NCBI GenBank assembly: GCA_035948855.1
Contig: DASZIT010000022.1
Span: forward strand, 1-64,000
Source: DASZIT01 sp035948855
GTDB taxonomy: Bacteria; Actinomycetota; Acidimicrobiia; Acidimicrobiales; RAAP-2
Length of the DNA: 64,000 nt
Reading direction: 5' to 3'
Shown here: positions 49,153 through 57,532 of the stretch, in pieces
Layout of the letters: each line of letters starts with the position of its first letter
How positions within the stretch are numbered: position 1 is the first letter of the stretch
Made by a program: the position numbers and the translations under genes
The notes under the pieces: model-generated
Seen by the model: only the letters and a program-made list of their open reading frames with translations
Database searches by the model: none
What the model was told of the DNA's origin: nothing

Positions 49153-51186
49153 TCAGCCGGCCCGGCGTCCCCGGCTTCGGACCGTGGTTTTGTGGCGAAG
49201 AAAATCGACCAGCACGTAGTCACCCAACTCGTCCGGCGACGTCGAGAACGTCCGGCCCCGGTTGATCCGGGTCAGCTGCTCGATGAATCCCCGCAGCGCC
49301 CGATCCGGATCCAGGAGGAAGGTGTTGATGGTGATGTTGGCCTTGGTGCAGTGCATCACCTCCGACAGCGTCACCTCCAGCGTCTCGGGGACCGGCGGGT
49401 AATTGAAGAAGACGTCGTAGCCGACGCCCCGGTCGTAGGGGATGATGTGGGCGGTCGGCTCGCCGTCGGTCACCAGGATGATCTGCTTGGTCCCCGGCTG
49501 GTGGGCCAGCATCTTGCGGGCCAGGATCAGGCCGTGCTGCAGGTTGGTCCCGTAGACGTAGTCCCAACTGACGGTGGGTAGGTCCTCGGGCTCGATCACC
49601 CGGGCCACCTCGGAGAAGCCGACCAGTCCCAGGTAGTCCCGGGGGAAGCGGGTGGTGATCAGGGTGTGGAGGGCCAGCGCCATCTTCTTGGCCGGCACGA
49701 AGTTGTCCCGCATGGGCATGGACAGCGACAGGTCGAGCAGCAGCACGGTGGCCGTGCGGGACAGGGCTTCGGTCTCGATCACCTCGAAGTCGTCGGGAAT
49801 CAGCCGGACGGGCACGCCGGTCCCGGATCGCCGGACCGCGTTGTGCACCGTCCGGGACAGATCCAGATTGAAGGGGTCACCGAACTCGTAGGGCTTGGTG
49901 GTCTCCTCCCGGTCGTGGCCGGTCCCGGTGTAGGTGGTGCGGTGATTCCCGATCCGATCCTTGTTCAGCTGGTCGAACAGGTCGGCCAGGGCCTGGTGGC
50001 CGATCCGGCGCATGCCGGCCGGGGTCAGCTCGAACCGGCCCTCCCGCTGGTCGATGAGCCCGGCGTCAGCCAGCTGTTTGGCCAGTTTGGCGAGCCGGTC
50101 CATGGAGCGGGCGGCGTCCTCTCCCAGGTGCTTGGCCACCTTGTCGAGATCCACCTCGGACAGCGAGGCCGGCGAGTTCGCCGACCGGAGGAAGGCCTCC
50201 AGTTCGTCGATGTCGCGGAGCCGGGAGGCGGCGTCAGTGGCGTCCCCCATGCCCAGCGGCTGGTCCCCGCTGAATTTGTAGCGTTGCTCCCAACCGGCGT
50301 CCGGGAATGCCTTCTGCAGGTTCCCGGCCAGCCGGTCGACCTGCCAGCGAAGGTCCATATCCTCGAGCAGCGATTCGGCCAGCCCCTGCAGCTGGGCCCG
50401 CTGGGCCGGCGACATCGAGTTCCACATCGCCTGGGCCGCGGCCATCCGGGCGGCCAGCTGCTCCAGCAGTTCGTCGAGATTGGCCGGATTCCCGGGGAAC
50501 AGGTCGCCGTAGTTCTCCATGAACGACTCGAACGACGGGTCGATCGCCTCGCCGGCCTCCCGCTGCTCGAGCATCCGGTTGAGGGCGTCGAAGGCGTCGC
50601 GCATCCGGGCCAGCTGTTCGGGGTCGGGATTGGCCAACGCCTCCGACATCTGGTCGAAGTAGGAGCGGGCCACCTCCTCCCGGAGGCGTTCCATCAACTC
50701 CTCGAAATGTTGGCGGGCCTCCGAGGACACGAATTCGTACTCCTGGAGCCCGCGCACCATGCCGGCCAGGTCCGGCGGCAGCAGGTCGAGCGCCATGCGC
50801 CGCTCGGTGGCGACCTCGTCGGTGACCTCCTGGCGCCGCTGGTCACCCGACTCCCGGGCGTCCGACTCGAGCTGGTCGATGCCGGCCCGTTCCTCGGCCA
50901 GCACCTCTTGGAGCTCGGCCGCCACTTCGCTGTAGGCGCCGCCCAGGTCCCCGCGGTCGAGCTGGTCCTCCCGCTCCATCCGCAGCTGGTCCAACAGGTC
51001 CCGCAGCCCCTGGACCTCCTGGCCGTCGGGGGTCCGCCACCCCCGATTGAGCATCCGCTGCAGGGCTTCGTGGAGGTCGCCGTTGGCCAGCAGGTCGTCG
51101 GTCAACTGGGCCAATATGGCGTCGGTGTCGTCGACCTCGGAGTTCTGGGTGCCGTCCCAGCGCCGGTAGTCGAACCGCCAGGTCAC
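49153..51186 (-). CDS. VWA-domain protein, partner of the MoxR-like ATPase
   Basis: 677 residues. The first 450 are helical and charged (coiled-coil-like, with QLNKDRIGNHRTTYTGTGHDREETTKPYEF just before the domain core). The C-terminal VWA domain has a full MIDAS: LLDLSLSM (Asp485, Ser487, Ser489), YGTNLQHG (Thr547) and VTDGEPT (Asp574). It corresponds to the Rv0959-type partner of Rv0958 in Mycobacterium. GTG 51186 overlaps the stop of the ATPase gene (GTGA). The frame is open upstream, but there it is a shadow of the ATPase gene. Confidence 0.88.
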   Translation of the reverse strand: MTWRFDYRRWDGTQNSEVDDTDAILAQLTDDLLANGDLHEALQRMLNRGWRTPDGQEVQGLRDLLDQLRMEREDQLDRGDLGGAYSEVAAELQEVLAEERAGIDQLESDARESGDQRRQEVTDEVATERRMALDLLPPDLAGMVRGLQEYEFVSSEARQHFEELMERLREEVARSYFDQMSEALANPDPEQLARMRDAFDALNRMLEQREAGEAIDPSFESFMENYGDLFPGNPANLDELLEQLAARMAAAQAMWNSMSPAQRAQLQGLAESLLEDMDLRWQVDRLAGNLQKAFPDAGWEQRYKFSGDQPLGMGDATDAASRLRDIDELEAFLRSANSPASLSEVDLDKVAKHLGEDAARSMDRLAKLAKQLADAGLIDQREGRFELTPAGMRRIGHQALADLFDQLNKDRIGNHRTTYTGTGHDREETTKPYEFGDPFNLDLSRTVHNAVRRSGTGVPVRLIPDDFEVIETEALSRTATVLLLDLSLSMPMRDNFVPAKKMALALHTLITTRFPRDYLGLVGFSEVARVIEPEDLPTVSWDYVYGTNLQHGLILARKMLAHQPGTKQIILVTDGEPTAHIIPYDRGVGYDVFFNYPPVPETLEVTLSEVMHCTKANITINTFLLDPDRALRGFIEQLTRINRGRTFSTSPDELGDYVLVDFLRHKTTVRSRGRRAG

Positions 51187-52700
51187 CCGCGGCCTCGATA
51201 GGTGGCGCGGGCACCCGCCGCCTCTTTGTTGAGGCGCTTGGTGAGGTGGAGGCCCTCGAGGATGAACTCGACGGCGCTGGCCACCACCCCGGGATCCTCC
51301 GAGCCGCCGGCCAGGGCCAGCACCGGTCCGGACAGCGCCGGGAGCTGGGTCAGGGTCTCGGCGTAGGCCGCCGCCGGAAGATCGTCCCCGGCGTGCACCA
51401 CTGTCTCCTCGGTGAAGGCGGCGACCACCGCATGGGGGTCGTCGAGGATCACCCGGCGGCGGAACACCACCAGCACCGCGGCGGACACCAGCTGGGAGAG
51501 CAGGACCTCCTCCCGTCCCTCCTCCAGCGTCTCGACTTCGACCTTCCCCTGGGTGGAGGAGACCAGGGACTGCAGATCGGAGATCCGGGGCACCGCGACG
51601 GTCTCCCCGTTCCGGAGCGCCCGGCGGGTGGCGTTGGCGGCCAGCGTCTCGTAGTTGGCGATGGTCAGCCGGACCGACACCCCCGACCTCTGGTTGAGAT
51701 GTGGGCTCTCCCGGGCCAGCTGGCTCAGGGCCGCCACCACCTCGGCCATGAATTCGGGCATCTCCAACCGGGGCTGGCCGGGACGGGCATGGCCATCGCC
51801 GTCGGTGGTGTCGTCGGCCGGCGCCGGGAGATCGGCCTCGGCTTCGGCGATGCGGAGCTCGGTGCCCGCGTCCAGCGGATAGTGGGTGCGGATCTGGGCC
51901 CCGAACCGGTCCTACAACGGGGTGATGATCCTCCCCCGGTTGGTGTAGTCCTCGGGATTGGCCGTGGCCAACAGGACGATGTCGAGCGGGAGGCGCACCC
52001 GGTGGCCGCGGATCTGGACGTCCCGCTCCTCGAGGACGTTGAGCAACCCGACCTGGATCCGCTCGGCCAGGTCCGGGAGCTCGTTGACCGCGAAGATGCC
52101 CCGATTCAGCCGGGGCACCAGCCCGTAGTGGATGGTGAGCTCGTCGGACAGGTAGCGGCCCTCGGCCACCCGGATGGGATCGACCTCCCCGATGAGGTCG
52201 GCGATGGTGGTGTCGGGGGTGGCCAGCTTCTCCCCGTACCGATCGCTCCGGTGCACCCACGACACCGGGGTGTCGTCCCCGGCCTCGGCCACCAGGTCCT
52301 TGGCGAACCGGGAGATGGGTCGGTAGGGGTCGTCGTTGATCTCTGAGTGGGCGACGATGGGGAGCCACTCGTCGAGGAGGGCGATGAGCGACCGGATCAG
52401 CCGAGTCTTGGCCTGGCCGCGCTCACCCAGCAGGATCACGTCGTGCCCGGCCATCACCGCGTTTTCGAGCTGGGGCAGGACGGTGTCGTCGAAACCCAGC
52501 ACCCCCGACACCAGTGGCCGGCCGCTGGCGATGAGGGCAGAGGCGTTGCGGCGCATCTCCTCGGCCACCGGGATCGACCGCCATCCCACCTCCCGGAGGC
52601 GACCGAGGGTGGTGATGTCCGGCGGAGGGGTGGTCCGGTCCTCCGGATGGGGGGTGGCGTCTCCGGTATCGGGGGTGGTGTCAGGCTTCGACTTGCTCAT
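51183..52700 (-). pseudogene. MoxR/Mg-chelatase-like AAA+ ATPase interrupted by one in-frame amber codon
   Basis: The frame from ATG 52700 encodes a MoxR-type AAA+ protein: Walker A GERGQAKT (92-99), Walker B region GIFAVNELPDL, NVLEERDVQIRG and LLATANPEDYTNRGRI. At 51914-51912 the codon is TAG, after residue 262 (ITPL). The same frame then continues for 242 codons (DRFGAQIRTHYPLDAG, VRLTIANYETLAANATRRAL, GLHLTKRLNKEAAG) to the VWA gene. Homologues read a sense codon, I believe lysine, at that point, so AAG to TAG is the simplest explanation. Sequencing error or a real nonsense allele are both possible. Confidence 0.82.
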
Positions 52701-52707
52701 GGCCCGG

Positions 52708-52713
52708 AGCCTA
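52708..52713 (-). promoter_or_regulatory. -10 box of the MoxR-like gene
   Basis: Reverse-strand TAGGCT ends 7 nt before ATG 52700; leaderless. Confidence 0.45.
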
Positions 52714-52864
52714 CGCGAGCCGGTTCGCCGATGGTTCATCAGCGTGAGGGATTCTGTGGCCCGTCCGGGCCCGGCACCGGCCAATTCGGGCGATGGGACC
52801 CCCAAACCCCGGGCGGTTTCACGAGGGGGTCGCGTAAGTGGAAAGATGATGCCCCGTCAGCACT

Positions 52865-52908
52865 CGGGCCGTATCGGCCCGCACCATTTCAAGCCCGCGG
52901 GCCGATAC
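52865..52908 (+). promoter_or_regulatory. Overlapping alternative hairpins in the sdhCAB leader
   Basis: Hairpin A: CGGGCCG (52865-52871) with CGGCCCG (52875-52881), 3-nt loop. Hairpin B: GTATCGGCCCGC (52871-52882) with GCGGGCCGATAC (52897-52908), 12 bp, 14-nt loop. They share 52875-52881, so only one can form. The structure ends 2 nt before GGAGG of sdhC. It could be an RNA switch or, as DNA, an extended operator. Confidence 0.5.
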
Positions 52909-52921
52909 AGGGAGGAACGAC

Positions 52922-53746
52922 TTGACCACGTTGGAGGACGCCAAAGTCACCCCCGTCGTGCTCGGAGGGGTTCGGGGCGGACCTCCGGTCCCCACCTTGC
53001 GCAAGGACCGGTGGTGGATCCAGCCGGTGGTCACCGTGACCGTCCTGGCCGCCTTCGTCGCCTACGCCACCTGGGCCGCCTTCGTGAACAACAACTACTA
53101 CGTGGGCGCTTCCCAGGGCCGCGACCTGATCTCACCATTCTACTCACCGTGCCTGACCAACAGCTGCGTTCCCGGCAGCCACCCCGGCACCATCATCACC
53201 TGGTGGGCCATCTCCCCGGCGCTGTTGATCCTGATCTTCCCGCTCGGCTTCCGGCTGACCTGTTACTACTACCGCAAGGCCTATTACCGGTCGTTCTGGT
53301 GGGCGCCGCCCGCCTGTGCGGTGTCCGATGCCCACGGCTCCTACTCGGGCGAGTCGCGGTTCCCGCTGTTCTTCCAGAACATCCACCGTTACTTCTTCTA
53401 CGCCGGCCTGGTGTTCAACACCATCCTCACCATCGATGCGGTGGTGGCCTTCCGTCAGCCCGGTCACGGGCTCGGCTTCAGCGTCGGCACCGCCGTCCTG
53501 CTCATCAACGCCGCTCTCCTCTGGCTGTACTCGCTGAGCTGCCATGCCTGCCGGCACCTCTGCGGCGGCGGGGTCAAGCAGTTCTCCGCCGCCCCGTTCC
53601 GGCACCGGCTCTGGAAGATGCTCACCCCGCTGAATGCCCGGCACATGGTGTTCGCCTGGATGAGCCTGGTGTTCGTCGCCCTCACCGACGTCTATGTCCG
53701 GCTGGTGGCCAGCGGGACCATCCACGACTACGGCTTCCACTTTTAA
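52922..53746 (+). CDS. sdhC: Succinate dehydrogenase membrane subunit (Sdh1 type)
   Basis: 274 residues with about five membrane helices (VTVTVLAAFVAYATWAAFV; TWWAISPALLILIFPLG; FYAGLVFNTILTI; GTAVLLINAALLWLYSL; VFAWMSLVFVALTDVYV). Length and order match the large single anchor of actinobacterial Sdh1 (Rv0249c type) rather than separate SdhC and SdhD. Histidines in NIHRYFF, SCHACRHLC and NARHMVF are candidate quinone or haem ligands. The start is TTG 52922, with GGAGG at 6 nt. It heads the sdhCAB operon. Confidence 0.87.
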   Translation: MTTLEDAKVTPVVLGGVRGGPPVPTLRKDRWWIQPVVTVTVLAAFVAYATWAAFVNNNYYVGASQGRDLISPFYSPCLTNSCVPGSHPGTIITWWAISPALLILIFPLGFRLTCYYYRKAYYRSFWWAPPACAVSDAHGSYSGESRFPLFFQNIHRYFFYAGLVFNTILTIDAVVAFRQPGHGLGFSVGTAVLLINAALLWLYSLSCHACRHLCGGGVKQFSAAPFRHRLWKMLTPLNARHMVFAWMSLVFVALTDVYVRLVASGTIHDYGFHF

Positions 53747-53762
53747 AAGGGATATCGAACAC

Positions 53763-55613
53763 ATGGCTGAGTACGAAACCCACGACTTCGACGTCATCGT
53801 CATCGGCGCCGGCGGCGCCGGCCTCCGGGCCGCCATCGAAGCCCGGGCCAAGGGACTGCGGGTGGCGTTGATCTGCAAGTCGTTGCTGGGCAAGGCCCAC
53901 ACGGTGATGGCGGAGGGCGGGATCGCCGCGGCGTTGGGCAACGTCTACCCCGACGACAATTGGAAGGTCCACTTCCGGGACACCATGCGGGGCGGGAAGA
54001 TGCTCAACAACTGGCGGATGGCCCAGGTCCATGCCCAGGAGGCACCCGACCGGGTGCGGGAGCTCGAGGACTGGGGCGCCCTCTTCGACCGGACCAAGGA
54101 CGGCCTGATCACCCAGCGCGACTTCGGTGGCCACCGCTTCGCCCGCCTGGCCCACGTCGGGGACCGAACCGGTCTCGAGATGATCCGCACGTTGCAGCAG
54201 AAGGCGGTGGCCGACGGCATCGACGTCTTCATGGAGGTCAAGGTCCTCCGCATCCTGAAGGGCGCCGACGGGGAGGCTTCCGGGGTGGTCGGCTACTGGC
54301 GGCCCACCGGGCAGTTCGTGACCTTCACCGCCAAAGCCGTCATCCTGGCCACCGGCGGGCTGGGCAAGAGCTGGATGTACACCTCTAACTCCTGGGAGTC
54401 CACCGGCGACGGGGTGGCCCTGGCCCTCTGGGCCGGTGCCGACGTCATCGACATGGAGGCCGTCCAATTCCACCCGACCGGCATGGTCTGGCCGCTCTCG
54501 GTCCGGGGCATCCTGGTCACCGAGGGGGTCCGGGGTGACGGCGGCGTCCTCCGGAACTCGGAAGGCGACCGGTTCATGTTCAACTACATCCCGCCGATGT
54601 TCGCGGCCGAGACCGCCGACACCGAGGAGGAGGGTGATCGCTGGTACGACGATCACCTCGACAACCGGCGTCCCCCCGAGCTGCTGCCCCGCGACGAGGT
54701 GGCCCGTTCCATCAACAGTGAGGTGAAGGCCGGGCGGGGCAGCCCCCACGGCGGGGTGTTCCTCGACATCGCCACCCGCCGCAGCGCGGAGTACATCCGT
54801 CGCCGGCTGCCGTCGATGTACCACCAGTTCATGGAGTTGGCCGGGGTGGACATCACCGCCGAAGCCATGGAGGTGGGGCCGACCTGCCACTACGCCATGG
54901 GTGGGGTCCGGGTCGACGCCGATTCGCAGGAAACCTCCGTCCCCGGCCTGTTCGCGGCGGGAGAGGTTGCCGGCGGGATGCACGGCGCCAACCGTCTGGG
55001 CGGGAACTCGCTCTCCGATCTCCTCGTCTTCGGCCACCGGGCCGGGATCGCCGCGGCCAAGCACGCCAAGGAACGGACCCGCAACAACCGGAAGTCCGAC
55101 ATCGACCCGGGCGAGGTCAAAGAGGCCATCAACGCCGCCACCGCGCCGTTCGCCCGCGACAAGGGCGAGAACCCCTACGAGCTCCAGGCCGACCTCCAGC
55201 AGACCATGCAGAACCTGGTGGGCATCATCCGCACCCAGTCGGAGCTCGAGGAGGCCATGGGCCAACTCGAGAAGCTGGAAACGCGGGCCACCAACCTCGC
55301 CATAAGTGGTGGCGTGGCCTACAACCCGGGGTGGAACCTGGCCACCGACCTCCCGTCGATGCTCTCGGTGTCGCGGTGCGTCACCCAGGGGGCCATCAAC
55401 CGCAAGGAGAGCCGGGGCGGTCACACCCGTGACGACTACCCGAAGCCCGACCCGGAGATGGGGTCGGTCAACTTCGTGCAACGGATCGCCGCCGGGGGCG
55501 GCGGGTCGGACGGCCCGCTCGGCACCCCCTCGATCAACACCATCACCGTGACACCCGAGCCGCTGCTGGTGATGCCCGATGAGCTCAAGGCCCTTCTGGA
55601 GGAAGAATCATGA
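53763..55613 (+). CDS. sdhA: Succinate dehydrogenase flavoprotein subunit
   Basis: 616 residues. FAD motif VIVIGAGGAGLRAAIEA, covalent-FAD histidine in GKAHTVMAEGG (His46), substrate region FHPTGMVWPLSVRGILVTEGVRGDGG, and the tail GANRLGGNSLSDLLVFGHRAG. It oxidises succinate to fumarate in the TCA cycle and passes electrons to SdhB. ATG 53763 is 16 nt after the sdhC stop; the extension to 53694 is inside sdhC. Its stop overlaps the sdhB start (ATGA). Confidence 0.96.
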   Translation: MAEYETHDFDVIVIGAGGAGLRAAIEARAKGLRVALICKSLLGKAHTVMAEGGIAAALGNVYPDDNWKVHFRDTMRGGKMLNNWRMAQVHAQEAPDRVRELEDWGALFDRTKDGLITQRDFGGHRFARLAHVGDRTGLEMIRTLQQKAVADGIDVFMEVKVLRILKGADGEASGVVGYWRPTGQFVTFTAKAVILATGGLGKSWMYTSNSWESTGDGVALALWAGADVIDMEAVQFHPTGMVWPLSVRGILVTEGVRGDGGVLRNSEGDRFMFNYIPPMFAAETADTEEEGDRWYDDHLDNRRPPELLPRDEVARSINSEVKAGRGSPHGGVFLDIATRRSAEYIRRRLPSMYHQFMELAGVDITAEAMEVGPTCHYAMGGVRVDADSQETSVPGLFAAGEVAGGMHGANRLGGNSLSDLLVFGHRAGIAAAKHAKERTRNNRKSDIDPGEVKEAINAATAPFARDKGENPYELQADLQQTMQNLVGIIRTQSELEEAMGQLEKLETRATNLAISGGVAYNPGWNLATDLPSMLSVSRCVTQGAINRKESRGGHTRDDYPKPDPEMGSVNFVQRIAAGGGGSDGPLGTPSINTITVTPEPLLVMPDELKALLEEES

Positions 55614-56533
55614 CCGTCGAACCGGTTGAGGACGAAGCCACCGAAGCCGTCGCGCCTCCCGAGCCGGCCGACGACGGGACCGTCACCATGGTGCTGTGGC
55701 GGGGCGACGCCGGCGGCGGCGAGTTCGTCGACTACGTGATGCCCTCGGTGGAAGGCGAGGTCGTGCTCGACGTCATCCACCGGGTGCAGGCCACTGAGGC
55801 CCCCGACCTCGCCTGCCGGTGGAACTGCAAGGCGGGGAAGTGCGGCTCGTGCTCGGCGGAGATCAACGGGATCCCGTCCCTCATGTGCATGACCCGGATG
55901 GACACCCTGCCGGCCGGGGCCGACGTGGTGGTGGCGCCGCTCAAGACGTTCCCGATCCTCCGCGACCTGGTGACCGACGTCTCCTTCAACTACGAGGTCG
56001 CCAAGCGGATCGCCCCGTTCAACCCCCGTCCCAAGACGGTCGACGAAGCCAAGGCCGGCGGCTACCGGATGGCCCAGATCGACGTGGAACGCAGCCAGGA
56101 GTTCCGCAAGTGCATCGAGTGCTTCCTGTGCCAGGACGTCTGCCACGTCATCCGCGACCACGAGGAGAACAAGACCTCCTACGCCGGTCCCCGGTTCTTC
56201 ATCCGGTCGGCCGAGTTGGAGATGCACCCCCTCGATGTTTCCGACCGCCGCGAGGTGCTGCGCAAAGAGGACGGCTTGGGGATGTGCAACATCACCAAGT
56301 GCTGCACCGAGGTGTGCCCCGAGCACATCAAGATCACCGACAACGCCATCATCCCGCTGAAGGAGCGGGTGGTCGACGCCTCCTACGACCCCATCGCCTG
56401 GCTGGGACGCAAGATCCTGCGCCGGACCAAGGCGTCGGTGGCCGAGACATCGGCGACCGCCGCGGTCACCGGGCCGGCGGCGGTGCAACCGGAGTCGGCG
56501 GTCAGCGGGATGCCCACCGCCGTCGGCGAGTGA
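55610..56533 (+). CDS. sdhB: Succinate dehydrogenase iron-sulphur subunit
   Basis: 307 residues. The N-terminal ferredoxin domain has the 2Fe-2S cysteines WNCKAGKCGSCSAEI and MCM; the C-terminal domain has CIECFLCQDVC and MCNITKCCTEVCP for the other two clusters. Electrons pass from FAD to the quinone site in SdhC. The last 45 residues are an Ala/Thr-rich extension. The start codon overlaps the sdhA stop. Confidence 0.95.
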   Translation: MTVEPVEDEATEAVAPPEPADDGTVTMVLWRGDAGGGEFVDYVMPSVEGEVVLDVIHRVQATEAPDLACRWNCKAGKCGSCSAEINGIPSLMCMTRMDTLPAGADVVVAPLKTFPILRDLVTDVSFNYEVAKRIAPFNPRPKTVDEAKAGGYRMAQIDVERSQEFRKCIECFLCQDVCHVIRDHEENKTSYAGPRFFIRSAELEMHPLDVSDRREVLRKEDGLGMCNITKCCTEVCPEHIKITDNAIIPLKERVVDASYDPIAWLGRKILRRTKASVAETSATAAVTGPAAVQPESAVSGMPTAVGE

Positions 56534-56570
56534 TCCCGCCACGGCTCGAGGCGTTCCCGGCCGGCCGGCC

Positions 56571-56993
56571 ATGCCGCAGTTCCTGAGCCCCGAGTGGGTG
56601 GCCGCCTTCGATGCGGCCCTCGCCGGGGTGACCGTGCCCGGACCCGGGGATGACGCCGGGCTGGCCGCCGTCGACGGGCGCTTCACGGTGGTCCAGGAGG
56701 TCCACGGTGCCCCGACCGGCGACGTCACCGTGGCCCTGACCGTCAGTGACGGCACCCTGCACCTGTCGCTGCCCGACCCCGATCAACCCGGGGCCGAAGC
56801 TGCGGATGTGGCCATCTCCCTGTCCTATGAGGACGCGGTGGCACTGTCGAAGGGCGAGCTGGTGGCGGCCGAGGCCTTGACCGCCGGGCGGGTCCGGGTC
56901 CGCGGGGACCTGTCGGTGCTGGTGGCCAGCCAGCAGATGCTGGCGTCGGCCCAGCCCTACGTGCAGGCGCTCACCGCCGACACCACCTACTAG
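56571..56993 (+). CDS. SCP2 sterol-carrier-like protein
   Basis: 140 residues: LSPEWVAAFDAAL at the N-terminus, then an SCP2-type alpha/beta domain with VALTVSDGTLHLSLP, ADVAISLSYEDAVALSKGEL and GRVRVRGDLSVLVASQQML. The family binds lipids or acyl-CoA in a hydrophobic tunnel. It follows sdhB by 37 nt but is not known as part of the complex. The ligand is unknown. Confidence 0.8.
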   Translation: MPQFLSPEWVAAFDAALAGVTVPGPGDDAGLAAVDGRFTVVQEVHGAPTGDVTVALTVSDGTLHLSLPDPDQPGAEAADVAISLSYEDAVALSKGELVAAEALTAGRVRVRGDLSVLVASQQMLASAQPYVQALTADTTY

Positions 56994-57011
56994 CGACTCG
57001 AGGGGGGCACC

Positions 57012-57434
57012 GTGGAGATCCTGAGTGGCCGGACGATGATCCACCCACGCGACCTCGAGCGCACGCTGGCCTTCTACCAGGACGGGTTCGGCCTGGCTGT
57101 GGCCCGGGAGTTCAGTGCCGGCGCCACCCGGGGAGTGGTGTTCTTCCTGGGTGGGGGTCTGCTCGAGGTGGTGGGCCATCACGGGAACACGATCTCCGAG
57201 AATGCGTCCGGGGCCGGGAACGTGGTGGCTCTCTGGTGGCAGGTCCGGGACGTCGGGGCGGCCGTCGAAGAGCTCGAAGGCCGCGGGGTGACCATCGCCC
57301 GCCCACCGGTGCTCGAGCCGTGGGGACTCATCGAAGCCTGGGTGGACGATCCCGACGGGATCCGCATCCATATCGTCGAAGTCCCCGAGGGCCACCCGTT
57401 GCGTCGGGACCTCCGGCCTCCGCCCCCGGCCTAG
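57012..57434 (+). CDS. VOC-family protein
   Basis: 140 residues: MIHPRDLERTLAFYQDGFGLAV, LLEVVGHHG, VVALWWQVRDVGAAVEELEG and AWVDDPDGIRIHIVEVP, a standard VOC unit with possible metal-binding His and Glu. GTG 57012 follows GAGGGGGG. It starts 18 nt after the SCP2 gene and is likely co-transcribed with it. The substrate is unknown. Confidence 0.8.
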   Translation: MEILSGRTMIHPRDLERTLAFYQDGFGLAVAREFSAGATRGVVFFLGGGLLEVVGHHGNTISENASGAGNVVALWWQVRDVGAAVEELEGRGVTIARPPVLEPWGLIEAWVDDPDGIRIHIVEVPEGHPLRRDLRPPPPA

Positions 57435-57532
57435 GAGATCGCCCAGGTGGCGGCCTGACCCGAACCCACGGCTCGGTCTGGTACTACTGGTCGTAGGGAA
57501 GGACGACAAGGGACCGCAGTGACGGGAGCGCT

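Noticed and set aside
51187..52368. In-frame extension of the VWA gene to 1071 residues
   Set aside because: It is an out-of-frame shadow of the MoxR-like gene, rich in Arg/Gly/Pro; the GTGA overlap at 51186 is a natural start.
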